Positions 1 through 8,503 of a DNA stretch of 64,000 bases are shown piece by piece; positions within the stretch are counted from its first letter, which is position 1; each line of letters opens with the position of its first letter. This DNA is from JBDHWI01 sp964590135. GTDB taxonomy: Bacteria > Chloroflexota > Anaerolineae > J036 > Brachytrichaceae. Made by a program: the position numbers and the translations under genes. The stretch spans positions 1 through 64,000 of the forward strand of contig CAZPVX010000028.1 of assembly GCA_964590135.1 (NCBI GenBank), given 5' to 3'. Below the pieces are notes generated by a model. It was not told the origin of the DNA. It searched no databases and worked only from the letters and a program-made list of their open reading frames with translations.

Positions 1-1654
1 TGATGAGCTGCGCAGCGTGCACATAGACGGTGCTGATGACGATGCCGCGCTTCACCGCAACCTCTTTGGCCGTCAATCCTTCCTCGAACAGCGCAGCCGT
101 CACCTCCACTGTCGCCAGCTTGCTGCTCTCACCTGCTCCCTTCGGCGGATCTGGCAATTTGAACACCGGGTGTGGTTCACCGCGCGCCTCACGCACATGA
201 AAATCGCAGCACGGACGCGACGTGATCTCGCTGGTGTCGCCGAAATGCTCGATCAACATTTTCTGCCGGCAGCGCGTGGTCGTTTCAGCGTAGGCGATCA
301 TCTTCTCCAACTGCACGCGCTTGTGCGACCGCCAACGCTGCACATCAAGGTAGATTTCCTTCAGCGCCGGCTCGGTCAACTCGCCAGCAGCAAAGTGCAT
401 GGCATAGGCGTCTTCCTTCAGCCGGTCGATGGCGCCGGCGCGCTCCAACTGCGCCAGCCCCACCCGCAACTTCACATCGAACAGGCGCGTCGCCTTGAAC
501 AGATCGTCGATCGAAACCTTTGCCACGCCATCGCGCACGCGCGCCGCAATCGACTTGTGCAGCAACATCAGTTCATTCTGCGAGGGCGCATCGTTCTCGA
601 TGAACCACTCCTGCAGATTGCGATCCTGCGGCGCATAGAGCAACATGCATTGCGCCGGCCGGCCATCGCGTCCGGCGCGGCCGGCCTCCTGGTAATACGC
701 CTCCAGCGTGCCGGGCAGGTTGTAATGCACCACAAATCGCACATCCGGCCGATCCACACCCATGCCAAACGCATTCGTCGCAATCATGATCGCGTTTGGG
801 TCGCTGATGTAGGCATCCTGCACAGTCGCGCGCGCGCTGCGCTCCATGCCGCCGTGATACACATAGGTCGGCACGCGATATTCGGCTTCGAGCGTGGTCG
901 CAAGCTCTTCAGCCTCGCGGCGTGTGCCAACGTAAATGATGCCGGCGCCCTTCACCGCGCCCAGCACCTTGCGAATGGCGCCCTGCTTGGCGCGCAGATC
1001 AGGCGCGAAACGCACGTGAAAGACGAGATTGGGGCGCTGAAAGCCGGTGACGATGCGCTCGGCAGATGGCAGATCCAGCTGCTTCACGATGTCATCCTGC
1101 ACCTCCGGCGTGGCGGTCGCAGTCAGCGCTACCGTGATGGGATGGTTGAGCGCCTCGCGCGTCTCGCCGAGGTGCAGGTAATCGGGGCGAAAATCGTGTC
1201 CCCATTGCGAGATGCAATGCGCCTCATCGATGGCGAGCAACGAAATTTGCACCGGCCGGAGCGCGTTGACGAAGGCCGGGCTGCGCAGCCGCTCTGGCGC
1301 AATGTAGACCAGCTTCCAATCGCCACGCGCCATTTTGTCGAGCCGGCGCGCTTGCTCCTGCGAACTGAGCGAGCTATTGATGAAGGTGGCCGCAACGCCG
1401 AGTTGTTGCAGGCGGTCGACTTGATCCTTCATCAGTGCGATGAGCGGCGAGATGACGAGCGCGGTGCCGGGCATGGCAAGCGCGCAGACCTGAAAGATGA
1501 GCGATTTGCCGCTGCCGGTGGGCATGACGACGAGGGTGTGCCGGCCAGCGATGACATGCTCGATGGCGGCACGCTGGCCGACGCGAAAATCGTCCAGCTT
1601 GAAATGCTGCCTGAGCAGACTGCGCAACTCATCGACGGAATGTGCCTGCGCCAT
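1..1654 (-). CDS. recQ: ATP-dependent DNA helicase RecQ (3'-truncated by window edge)
   Basis: Superfamily 2 3'-5' DNA helicase for recombination and fork repair. Reading the minus strand from ATG at 1654 gives an open frame of 551 codons running off the left edge. Seen: Walker A MPTGSGKS (about residues 44-51), the DEAH box in IDEAHCISQWGHDFRPDYL (about 142-160), the SALTATAT-like motif 'VALTATAT', and a cysteine cluster typical of the RecQ zinc region near nt 190-280. The last visible ~35 residues look like the C-terminal helix-turn-helix of RecQ proteins (HTH_40), so only a short tail is probably missing. In the zinc region the second cysteine pair reads C-C-D-F-H rather than the usual CxxC, a possible variant. 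Divergent from msrP across about 110 bp. A long open frame on the opposite strand here is a shadow. Confidence 0.93.
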   Translation of the reverse strand, partial: MAQAHSVDELRSLLRQHFKLDDFRVGQRAAIEHVIAGRHTLVVMPTGSGKSLIFQVCALAMPGTALVISPLIALMKDQVDRLQQLGVAATFINSSLSSQEQARRLDKMARGDWKLVYIAPERLRSPAFVNALRPVQISLLAIDEAHCISQWGHDFRPDYLHLGETREALNHPITVALTATATPEVQDDIVKQLDLPSAERIVTGFQRPNLVFHVRFAPDLRAKQGAIRKVLGAVKGAGIIYVGTRREAEELATTLEAEYRVPTYVYHGGMERSARATVQDAYISDPNAIMIATNAFGMGVDRPDVRFVVHYNLPGTLEAYYQEAGRAGRDGRPAQCMLLYAPQDRNLQEWFIENDAPSQNELMLLHKSIAARVRDGVAKVSIDDLFKATRLFDVKLRVGLAQLERAGAIDRLKEDAYAMHFAAGELTEPALKEIYLDVQRWRSHKRVQLEKMIAYAETTTRCRQKMLIEHFGDTSEITSRPCCDFHVREARGEPHPVFKLPDPPKGAGESSKLATVEVTAALFEEGLTAKEVAVKRGIVISTVYVHAAQLI

Positions 1655-1763
1655 CGACGCTGATTGTAGAACGATCTCGCAGGGTCGCCGGCTGCAGGGC
1701 GCGGTTGGAAATTCGTCGAAATGATTAAGCGCCGTGTAATCTTTCGTGTTTAGCATCGCCGGC

Positions 1764-2738
1764 ATGGAAAAGATCCGCTCATCCGAGATCACCCCAGAGG
1801 CCGTGTATCTTTCACGCCGGCGCGCGTTGCGGCTGGGCACGCTGGTGCTCGGTTCGGCGGCATTGACCGCGTGCGGCGGGCAATTGGGGCAGCAACTTGC
1901 GCAAGATGCAGCGCCAGAGCCGACATCCAGCCAAAGCGATGCCGGCACGCCGCAACCGAACACTGTCGTGAAACGCGATGAATTTGGCGATGCCGCAAAT
2001 TCATTTGCGGATATTTCCAGCTACAACAATTTCTACGAATTCACCTCCGACAAAGAGGGAGTAGCGGCGCTGTCGAAAAATTTCAAGACCTCGCCCTGGC
2101 AGGTGCAAGTCGGCGGGTTGGTGAACAACCCTAAGACCTACGACATCGACGACTTGAAAAGCCTGTTCGGCTCCGAAGAGCGCATCTACCGTTTGCGCTG
2201 CGTGGAAGGCTGGAGCATGGTCATCCCGTGGACAGGTTTTTCGCTGCACAAGTTGCTCAAGGCGGTCGACCCGAAGCGCGAGGCAAGGTATGTGCGCTTC
2301 GAGTCAATAGCCGATGCAACGCAAATGCCCGGGCTGAGCGCACCGTATCCGTGGCCCTACACCGAGGGGCTGCGCATAGATGAGGCGATGAACGATTTGG
2401 CGTTGATGGTGACCGGCCTGTATGGTCACGATCTGCCGCCGGCGAACGGTGCGCCACTGCGGTTGGCAGCGCCATGGAAGTACGGCTTCAAAAGCATCAA
2501 GTCGATCGTGAAGATCGATCTGGTGGCGGAGCAGCCGGCGACGCTGTGGAATACGCTCGCGCCGCAGGAATATGGTTTTTATTCCAATGTGAATCCGACC
2601 AGGCCGCACCCGCGCTGGAGTCAGGCCAGCGAGCGACGCATCGGCGAATATGGCCGGCGCGGCACGCTCATGTTCAACGGCTACACCGACAAAGTCGCCG
2701 ATCTTTATAAAGGACTGGATTTGCAGGCGAACTATTAG
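1764..2738 (+). CDS. msrP: Protein-methionine-sulfoxide reductase catalytic subunit MsrP (YedY)
   Basis: Periplasmic molybdopterin enzyme that repairs oxidised methionines in envelope proteins, taking electrons from MsrQ. Starting at ATG 1764 gives 324 aa. An in-frame GTG at 1746 adds six residues and seems less likely. The N-terminus has a twin-arginine stretch SRRRALRLG followed by a hydrophobic segment and LTAC, so it is probably Tat-exported and possibly lipid-anchored at Cys37. The molybdenum-ligand motif appears as YRLRCVEGWSMVIPW, with Cys146 the expected ligand. Immediately followed by msrQ, the known membrane partner. The region between them (2739-2801) holds an inverted repeat that may tune expression. 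Confidence 0.95.
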   Translation: MEKIRSSEITPEAVYLSRRRALRLGTLVLGSAALTACGGQLGQQLAQDAAPEPTSSQSDAGTPQPNTVVKRDEFGDAANSFADISSYNNFYEFTSDKEGVAALSKNFKTSPWQVQVGGLVNNPKTYDIDDLKSLFGSEERIYRLRCVEGWSMVIPWTGFSLHKLLKAVDPKREARYVRFESIADATQMPGLSAPYPWPYTEGLRIDEAMNDLALMVTGLYGHDLPPANGAPLRLAAPWKYGFKSIKSIVKIDLVAEQPATLWNTLAPQEYGFYSNVNPTRPHPRWSQASERRIGEYGRRGTLMFNGYTDKVADLYKGLDLQANY

Positions 2739-2792
2739 TTCGGAGTGCTGAATGGCCCTGCAAACCTAGAATCCGGAACTCAGCACTCGGAA
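2739..2792. repeat. Inverted repeat between msrP and msrQ
   Basis: Arms TTCGGAGTGCTGA (2739-2751) and TCAGCACTCGGAA (2780-2792) are complementary at 12 of 13 positions, around a 28-nt loop. It lies between two co-directional partner genes, so an mRNA stability or attenuation role is plausible. The arm sequence resembles CIRCE half-sites, but the order and spacing are wrong for an HrcA operator. Confidence 0.5.
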
Positions 2793-2801
2793 CGTTTGAT
2801 C

Positions 2802-3455
2802 ATGACCTGGCTCCGCTCGAACTGGCTGCGCGTGATTGCGCATGTGGGCGCGCTGTTGCCGCTGGCGATGCTCGTCATCGACAACTATCGCTACAACCTC
2901 ACTGCCAATCCCATCCAGGAGATCACGCTGCGCACAGGCAAGGCCGGCCTGGTGCTGCTGGTGCTGTCGCTGGCCTGCACACCGCTCAACACGGTGTTTG
3001 GCCTGCGCGAAGTGCAAAAGGTGCGGCGCGCGCTGGGGCTATATGGCTTTCTCTATCTCGGGCTGCATCTTTTCACCTTCGTGGTGCTGGACTATGGCGT
3101 GAACCTGCAACTGATCGCGCAGGCCATCGTGGAGAAGTACTACGTCATCGCCGGCTTCATTGCCTTTTTGATGCTCGCGCCGCTGGCCATCACCAGCACG
3201 CGTGGCTGGATGAAACGTCTGGGACAACGCTGGAAATCACTGCACAGGTGGGTCTACATCGCCGTGCCAGTCGGGGTGTTGCACTTCGGGCTGCTCGTGA
3301 AATCAGTGACAGGCCGGCCTGAGCCGCTGCTGTGGGGCGCGCTGGTGTTGGGGCTGCTGGCGCTGCGGCTGCCGGCGGTGCGCAAACGGATTGCAAGCGT
3401 GCGCGGACAATGGCGGACACGCAAGGCAGCCAAGCCGGCGCCGGCGGGAAAATAA
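2802..3455 (+). CDS. msrQ: MsrQ heme-binding membrane subunit (YedZ)
   Basis: Integral membrane b-type cytochrome of the ferric-reductase-like superfamily that passes quinol-derived electrons to periplasmic MsrP. ATG at 2802 gives 217 aa. An upstream in-frame start at 2745 would read through the intergenic inverted repeat and is rejected. About six hydrophobic segments are visible, with histidines in the expected places: GLHLFTF in one helix, SLHRWVYIAV and VLHFGLLV further on (heme ligand candidates). The C-terminal tail is Arg/Lys-rich, consistent with a cytoplasmic end. Its position straight after msrP fixes the assignment. Confidence 0.92.
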   Translation: MTWLRSNWLRVIAHVGALLPLAMLVIDNYRYNLTANPIQEITLRTGKAGLVLLVLSLACTPLNTVFGLREVQKVRRALGLYGFLYLGLHLFTFVVLDYGVNLQLIAQAIVEKYYVIAGFIAFLMLAPLAITSTRGWMKRLGQRWKSLHRWVYIAVPVGVLHFGLLVKSVTGRPEPLLWGALVLGLLALRLPAVRKRIASVRGQWRTRKAAKPAPAGK

Positions 3456-3456
3456 A

Positions 3457-3487
3457 AAGGTCGGAGCGATTGAATCGCTCCGACCTT
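3457..3487. terminator. Bidirectional terminator between msrQ and the protease gene
   Basis: Perfect 15-bp inverted repeat: AAGGTCGGAGCGATT at 3457-3471 and its complement at 3473-3487. A-rich sequence lies upstream and T/C-rich sequence downstream. It sits two bases after the msrQ stop and just before the stop of the convergent protease gene, so it can serve both strands. Confidence 0.85.
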
Positions 3488-3494
3488 CCCTTGT

Positions 3495-5369
3495 TCACTT
3501 CACCTGCCAGATCGTCAAAGAATCAAGTGTGGCAGTGGCTGTCTCGACGTTTTCAGTGGTGCCTCCGCCAAATATCACGTAGCCATTTGGAATTGGGTTG
3601 GCATTGACCGAATCAATCAAGGTGCCATTCACGTAGATGCTGATCGTCTTGCCCTGCCGGCCAATCGCCAGCGCGTTCGAGCCAACTGGAGAGATGTAAG
3701 CCGACGTGGTGTAATCGATCAGGTTGTCCTGCCATTCACCCTTCTTCAGGTGTTGCAGCGAATATTCCTGCTTTGACGGATCGATCTGGAACCAGAGCAG
3801 GTTGCTGTCATCGGATGAGAAGCCGATGCCGCACAGGCCGCCTTCCACGTCCACCTTGCAACTGACCTCCGCCAGAAAGCCGCCGTTCGTCTTGAAGCTG
3901 TTGTAGCTGCCCCACGCCAGGCGGTTTGCCTGCTTCAATGTGATGACGTAAGTCTCGTCCTGCACGCTGATCTCAGAGAATTCACTCGAAGAAGTTGACC
4001 AGTTGTCGGGATTGCTGAAGTCGTCTTGCAGCTTGATCTTCGCGCCTTTTGGCAGATCGGCGAGGCCGCGCACAGTCCACTTCAGGTCGCCATCCATGTT
4101 GACGTTGTAGAGCGAGCCCATCGACTTGCCATCTTCGTTCAACGCACGCATGTCAAAGCTGCCGGCTTTCAGCCCCTTCACCACATAGCTTTCGCCCGGC
4201 GCGATGGTCACATCGCCAAGAAGGTTGTCGCCCCAGTCCTTGGCGTCCGGCGCAACATAGTTAAAGCCAGCGATGGTCTGCTTCGACTCATTGATCAACT
4301 CAAGTGATGCTTCGCCCTGCGGCGCTTCCGGCGTCGCGTTTGTATCGGATTGCGGCACATCAACCGAGCCTGTTACCTTTAGCACGCGGCCGTTGAACTG
4401 ACCTTCGAGCAATTCACTGGTCGGCACGCGCAACACTTTCATGGTGATGGGGTCGCCGGCTTTGTGGCTGCGCACCACATTGCAAAACGCCTTCATCGTG
4501 CCATCTTCTGAGAGCGGGATGCCCTCCATCTCGTAGATGAAATCGCCGGGCTTCAACTCGGCCTTGTCTGCCGGCGAGCCAGATTGAATGGCGGTGACCC
4601 AGATGCCGGGGAATTTATCGCCGGCCAGCGTCAGGACATCAGCCTCCGGCGCTACGCCGAGCGTATCGACATCCTTGCCCGTGCGCATCACCTTGATCAT
4701 CGGCAGCGCTTCATCGCGGGCGATGGCGAAGTACTGTTTGACGACGTCGCGCGAACGATAGTTCACGCCCACCACCGCGCCGTTTTCGGTGACCAGCGGG
4801 CCGCCGCTGTTGCCTGGATTGAGCGAGGCGCTATGTTGCAGGACCTGCTTGATGGAAGCCCATGAGGTGTTGCCGCCGGCCTTGACTTTGCTGATGATGC
4901 CATCCTGCAAATCGAATTGCGGGTCGCTCAAGGGGAAGCCGGCGGCATAGACCTTCAAGCCGACTTTCGGCGTCTGAGAATACCAATCCATGTAGCTCAG
5001 GCCGTCTGCATCCAGCTGAATCACGGCGAGGTCCGAGCATTCGGAGCGCCCCAGCACTTTTGCGCTGATCGGGTCGCCCTTGCCGCCGATGTAGACGTTG
5101 AGCGTGGACGCGCCGGCGACGACGTGGTTGTTCGTCACAGCGATGCCGGTTGGGTCAATGATGAAGCCCGAGCCAGTCCAATCGCCAACTTTTTGCTCGC
5201 TATTTTCAAAGTCCCAATAGAGACCTTTGGCTTCGATGTAGAGCGTTGCATTTTCAACTGCGTCGAGTGTCGTCACCGGCTCGCCGGCGGCGAAAGCCGG
5301 CACACTGCCCAGCGTCGATGCCAGCATCAACCCGATGCCAGCCAGATGAAGAATACGTTGTTTGCTCAT
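3495..5369 (-). CDS. Secreted trypsin-like serine protease with PDZ and C-terminal laminin-G-like domain
   Basis: 624-aa exported protein starting at ATG 5369, preceded by an AGGAG box 8 nt upstream; an in-frame ATG ten codons earlier lacks this. Signal peptide at residues 1-28 (cut near PAFA-A). The S1C/HtrA-like protease domain shows the triad His82 (TNNHVVAG), Asp113 (CSDLAVI) and Ser188 (LNPGNSGGPLV). A PDZ-like domain follows at about 240-335 (GSPADKAELKPGDFI). After an acidic linker, the last ~180 residues look like a concanavalin/laminin-G-type sandwich (DDFSNPDNWS near its start). Probably acts outside the membrane in protein quality control or on an extracellular substrate that the sandwich domain binds. 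It lies 64 bp downstream of the epimerase gene on the same strand. Confidence 0.85.
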   Translation of the reverse strand: MSKQRILHLAGIGLMLASTLGSVPAFAAGEPVTTLDAVENATLYIEAKGLYWDFENSEQKVGDWTGSGFIIDPTGIAVTNNHVVAGASTLNVYIGGKGDPISAKVLGRSECSDLAVIQLDADGLSYMDWYSQTPKVGLKVYAAGFPLSDPQFDLQDGIISKVKAGGNTSWASIKQVLQHSASLNPGNSGGPLVTENGAVVGVNYRSRDVVKQYFAIARDEALPMIKVMRTGKDVDTLGVAPEADVLTLAGDKFPGIWVTAIQSGSPADKAELKPGDFIYEMEGIPLSEDGTMKAFCNVVRSHKAGDPITMKVLRVPTSELLEGQFNGRVLKVTGSVDVPQSDTNATPEAPQGEASLELINESKQTIAGFNYVAPDAKDWGDNLLGDVTIAPGESYVVKGLKAGSFDMRALNEDGKSMGSLYNVNMDGDLKWTVRGLADLPKGAKIKLQDDFSNPDNWSTSSSEFSEISVQDETYVITLKQANRLAWGSYNSFKTNGGFLAEVSCKVDVEGGLCGIGFSSDDSNLLWFQIDPSKQEYSLQHLKKGEWQDNLIDYTTSAYISPVGSNALAIGRQGKTISIYVNGTLIDSVNANPIPNGYVIFGGGTTENVETATATLDSLTIWQVK

Positions 5370-5433
5370 CGCGTCATTCTCCTTGTGTGTCAGTCTCATC
5401 TGCCTTGCAATTCACATGCGCCTGCAAGTTGCG

Positions 5434-6285
5434 TCAGAGCACCTTGTCCAGCGATTCGCTGGTGTATCTCACGGCATCTTCTGTGCTCATCTCGCGCACT
5501 GCCTTGTTGAAAGGCTCCACCGTGACCGGGCCGGTGTAGCCGATCTTCTTCAGCGCCGCAATGAAGCTCTGGATGTCGATCACGCCGGTGGCAGCGACCA
5601 TCTCGCGCTCATTGTCTATCTGTTCGTCGGGGCCGCGCCCTTTGACTGCATCGTTCACATGCACATACACGATCTCCTTCGGGTCAAGATAGGCCAAATC
5701 GGCCAGCGAGGCGTGCGCGGTGTACCAATGGAAGCAGTCGAGCAGCAGGCCGGTGTTGTTGTTGCCGCGCGTGCCGGCAGCCGCGGCATAAGCGCGCATC
5801 CCGTCCATCGTGTGAATGAAGTCATACTTGCCAGTGCGCAAGGTGGCCGGCCCCACGAACTCCAGCCCAAGCCACATGCCATGATCGGCCAGAATGCGCG
5901 CGATCTTCTGCAAACGTGGCACGGTCACATCCCAATGCGCGTAGAAGTCATGCGTGGCTGAGCGCGGCATCACCCACGTGGAGCAGCGCGTGCTGCCCAA
6001 CTCCGCCGCCAGACTCACCTCTTCGGCAAAGGTGTCCAGGCTGTTTTGGAAGGCATCTTCATTGTCGGTCTCGCGCCACTTCGCGCTGACGCCAATCGCG
6101 CCGGGCTTCAGGCCGGTGGTCGCAAACCAGTTCTTGGCCACTTGCAGTGACTGCTCAGCGACGATTTTGCCCAGGTAGGCGAGATCGAGGTCGATGCCGG
6201 CGAAGTTGTATTTGGTTGCAAGCGCGCAGGCCTGATCGAAAGGCAACGAGTGGCCAATGGCGCCCAGATTGAGATTTTTATACAT
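5434..6285 (-). CDS. Sugar phosphate isomerase/epimerase family TIM-barrel protein
   Basis: 283 aa from ATG 6285. Matches the xylose-isomerase-like TIM barrel family (AP_endonuc_2), which uses a divalent metal to isomerise or epimerise sugars. Motifs seen: LGLEFVGPATLRTG in the middle, GLLLDCFHWYTAHA with the metal-site Asp/His, YVHVNDAV, and the closing strand TGPVTVEPFN with the expected glutamate. No signal peptide. The substrate cannot be read from the sequence. Divergent from the dnaJ-like gene across about 150 bp, and upstream of the protease gene on the same strand, with which it may be co-transcribed. Confidence 0.85.
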   Translation of the reverse strand: MYKNLNLGAIGHSLPFDQACALATKYNFAGIDLDLAYLGKIVAEQSLQVAKNWFATTGLKPGAIGVSAKWRETDNEDAFQNSLDTFAEEVSLAAELGSTRCSTWVMPRSATHDFYAHWDVTVPRLQKIARILADHGMWLGLEFVGPATLRTGKYDFIHTMDGMRAYAAAAGTRGNNNTGLLLDCFHWYTAHASLADLAYLDPKEIVYVHVNDAVKGRGPDEQIDNEREMVAATGVIDIQSFIAALKKIGYTGPVTVEPFNKAVREMSTEDAVRYTSESLDKVL

Positions 6286-6434
6286 GACGCTTGCATTTAA
6301 GCACAGAATGCCGTATAGCGTGGTCGCTCGTCGCCGCGCCGGCGGGCAGCATGGCGGACACGACCAAGCATGCGCACTTATATCTCGCTAGCGCGAATGA
6401 TGTATAAATCCAACCTGGGGACAGCAGGAAAGGC

Positions 6435-7352
6435 ATGGAATACAAGGATTACTACAAGGTTCTTGGCGTCGGCAAAAGCGCAAATCAAGACGAGATCAAG
6501 AAGGCATTTCGCAAGCTTGCGCGCCAGTATCACCCCGATGCAAACAAGGGCGACAAGAAATCCGAGGAGAAATTCAAGGAGATCAACGAAGCCTACGAGG
6601 TGCTGAGCGATCATGAGAAACGAAAGACTTACGACCAGCTCGGCAGCAACTTCCGCGAGTATCAGCGCGCCGGCGGGCAGGCCGGCGACTACGACTGGTC
6701 GCAATGGATGCGCGGCAGCCAGGCCGGCAACACAGATGGCTCAGGACGCAGCCGGCGCAGCGCATTCGAGGAAGACCTCAACTTCAGCGATTTCATCCAA
6801 CAGGTGTTCTCTGGCGCAAGCGGCCAGAACGTGCGCGCGCCGCGCGACTTCGAGCAGGGCGTCGAGATCTCATTGGAAGAGGCCTATCACGGCACGACGC
6901 GTGTGTTGCAAAAGAGCGGCCAACCCGACCTGGAAGTGAAAATCCCGCGCGGCGTGAAGACCGGCAGCAAGGTGCGCGTGCGCGGACAGGGCGGCAAGAA
7001 CGCGCGCGGACAGGCCGGCGACTTGTATCTCGTGGTCGAGGTGATGCCCAACGCAGACTATGAGCGCAAGGAAGATGACTTGTATCGCGATGTGACAGTG
7101 GACGCGTTCACGGCAATGCTGGGCGGTGAAACATCGGTGCAGACGCTGGCCGGCACGATTGCTGTGAAGATCCCTGCCGGCACATCGAGCGGCCGGCGCA
7201 TCCGCCTGCGCGGGCGTGGCATGCCCAAGCTGAATCGCGACGAGTTTGGCGACCTGTATCTGCGCGTCATGATCAGCGTGCCGCACGACCTGAGTGACGA
7301 CGAGCGCGAGCAGATTGAGAAAATGGCAAAGAAGCGCGGTATCAAAATCTGA
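6435..7352 (+). CDS. CbpA-like J-domain co-chaperone
   Basis: 305-aa DnaJ-class protein that stimulates DnaK ATPase activity. The J domain spans residues 1-70 with the HPD triad at 33-35 (YHPDANKGD). A Gly/Ser/Arg-rich linker follows, then two DnaJ C-terminal beta-sandwich domains from about residue 130 (GVEISLEEAYHGTTR; KIPRGVKTGSKVRVRGQGG; KIPAGTSSGRRIRLRGRG). The cysteine-rich zinc finger of true DnaJ is absent, so it is CbpA/DnaJ2-type. GGAAAG lies a few bases before ATG 6435. The upstream region shared with the epimerase gene shows no CIRCE operator that I can find. Confidence 0.92.
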   Translation: MEYKDYYKVLGVGKSANQDEIKKAFRKLARQYHPDANKGDKKSEEKFKEINEAYEVLSDHEKRKTYDQLGSNFREYQRAGGQAGDYDWSQWMRGSQAGNTDGSGRSRRSAFEEDLNFSDFIQQVFSGASGQNVRAPRDFEQGVEISLEEAYHGTTRVLQKSGQPDLEVKIPRGVKTGSKVRVRGQGGKNARGQAGDLYLVVEVMPNADYERKEDDLYRDVTVDAFTAMLGGETSVQTLAGTIAVKIPAGTSSGRRIRLRGRGMPKLNRDEFGDLYLRVMISVPHDLSDDEREQIEKMAKKRGIKI

Positions 7353-7399
7353 GCGAGGCCACGAACAAACAAGTTCCAAAGTCTCGCTCGACTCTGGAT

Positions 7400-8308
7400 T
7401 CACCCCACCCGCTTCACCATCACCACCACATCGCGCACCGCCGGCCTGAAGCCGAGCGACTTGTACAGTTCAAGCGAAGCGCGCAGATGCCCGTGGCTGC
7501 CAAACTCGATCTCCAGCGCCGGCGGCACATCACCCAATGTGTCCAGCACCGCCTTCAGCACGTTTTTCTCACGCGACGTATTCCAGATGGATTGGTCGAG
7601 CCACAACCATAGCCGGCGCTGCGCAGCATCGCCGGCGAAGTGCGCCACACCCACCTCATCTGCGCCGCTCACCAGCAAGTACGACGTGCCTTCATCATGC
7701 GGGAAACTGAGCGGAAGCAGGTCTTGTGACGCAAGTTCGCTGCACCAGGCATCACCCTGTTGCACAGCAGTCGTGATCCATTGCGCCACCAGTTGCCCTG
7801 CCTCATCCGCTTCCAGCGCTTCGACATGCGCGCGGCCAAGCGGGAGCGACAGCAGCCCGATGCGTTCGCGGCGTATGAACTGCGGACGATAACGGCGATA
7901 GCCGGACGACAGCGCACAGGCAGTCGCCGGCGTATTGTCCGCCGGCACCTGCATCCACAGCCAATGCAGCTCGGCTTCGACGATGAACACATCCGCCGCT
8001 TCGAGCATGGTGCGCGCCAATCCGCGCCGGCGCATATCGGGTGTGACGGCGAGCGCGCGCACCCTTGCGCCAACCTTGCCGCGTTCGATCACCATCAGGC
8101 CAGCGGCGTCAGTGTTCATCAGGCACAAGAAGGCCGAGCCGGCGGTTGGCAACACCACGCTCGCCAGCGCCTCACGACCCAGCGGCCGATTCATCCATTC
8201 GCCGAGCGATTCATCCAACATGCCGAGGTCATCGGCGCTGAGTTCGGCCAGCAGCCGGCGAAGATCGATGATGCGCGAGGGAACGACTTGTGCGCCGAGG
8301 GTTGCCAT
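7400..8308 (-). CDS. GNAT-family N-acetyltransferase, probably two-domain
   Basis: 302 aa from ATG 8308; an in-frame ATG 21 codons upstream adds an uncharacteristic hydrophobic leader and is less likely. The acetyl-CoA binding motif A is clear at about residues 82-102: RALAVTPDMRRRGLARTML. The C-terminal half ends with SLELYKSLGFRPAVRD, the usual closing element of a GNAT fold, so the protein probably holds two tandem GNAT-like domains, one degenerate. The acceptor is unknown. Convergent with the J-protein gene, with 47 bp between their stops containing a weak stem (7351-7357/7383-7389). Confidence 0.8.
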   Translation of the reverse strand: MATLGAQVVPSRIIDLRRLLAELSADDLGMLDESLGEWMNRPLGREALASVVLPTAGSAFLCLMNTDAAGLMVIERGKVGARVRALAVTPDMRRRGLARTMLEAADVFIVEAELHWLWMQVPADNTPATACALSSGYRRYRPQFIRRERIGLLSLPLGRAHVEALEADEAGQLVAQWITTAVQQGDAWCSELASQDLLPLSFPHDEGTSYLLVSGADEVGVAHFAGDAAQRRLWLWLDQSIWNTSREKNVLKAVLDTLGDVPPALEIEFGSHGHLRASLELYKSLGFRPAVRDVVVMVKRVG

Positions 8309-8439
8309 GTTGGGGTATGAATGTATCAGAGAAGGGATAAAAACAGGAAGAGGTGAAAGGTCAAATATCAAAATGACGGGATCGCAACGTCGAGATCAAC
8401 GGCCACGGGCACCGACTTGCCCACAGGCTCCCTGCGCGA

Positions 8440-8481
8440 TTATCCGTAAATTGCTTGATTTTTATCCACAACTTTTCCACA
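8440..8481. promoter_or_regulatory. Cluster of DnaA-box-like sequences upstream of the LCP gene
   Basis: TTATCCACA at 8462-8470 is a perfect DnaA box. TTTTCCACA at 8473-8481 differs by one base, and TTATCCGTA at 8440-8448 differs by two. All lie in a locally AT-rich stretch just before the LCP gene. The sites are seen directly; function as a DnaA-controlled promoter or titration site is inference. No dnaA or dnaN gene is nearby. Confidence 0.45.
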
Positions 8482-8503
8482 TTTTATGATTTAATCGGCA
8501 GGC

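Noticed and set aside
17..1663. A 548-codon plus-strand frame opposite recQ
   Set aside because: The minus strand encodes unmistakable RecQ motifs; the plus frame has no recognisable domain.
2743..2788. CIRCE/HrcA operator
   Set aside because: The arms resemble CIRCE halves, but the order is reversed and the spacer is 28 nt rather than 9; the location after msrP also does not fit.
8372..8503. Replication origin at the DnaA-box cluster
   Set aside because: Only three boxes, and no dnaA, dnaN, gyrB or rpmH nearby. Kept only as a regulatory-site candidate.
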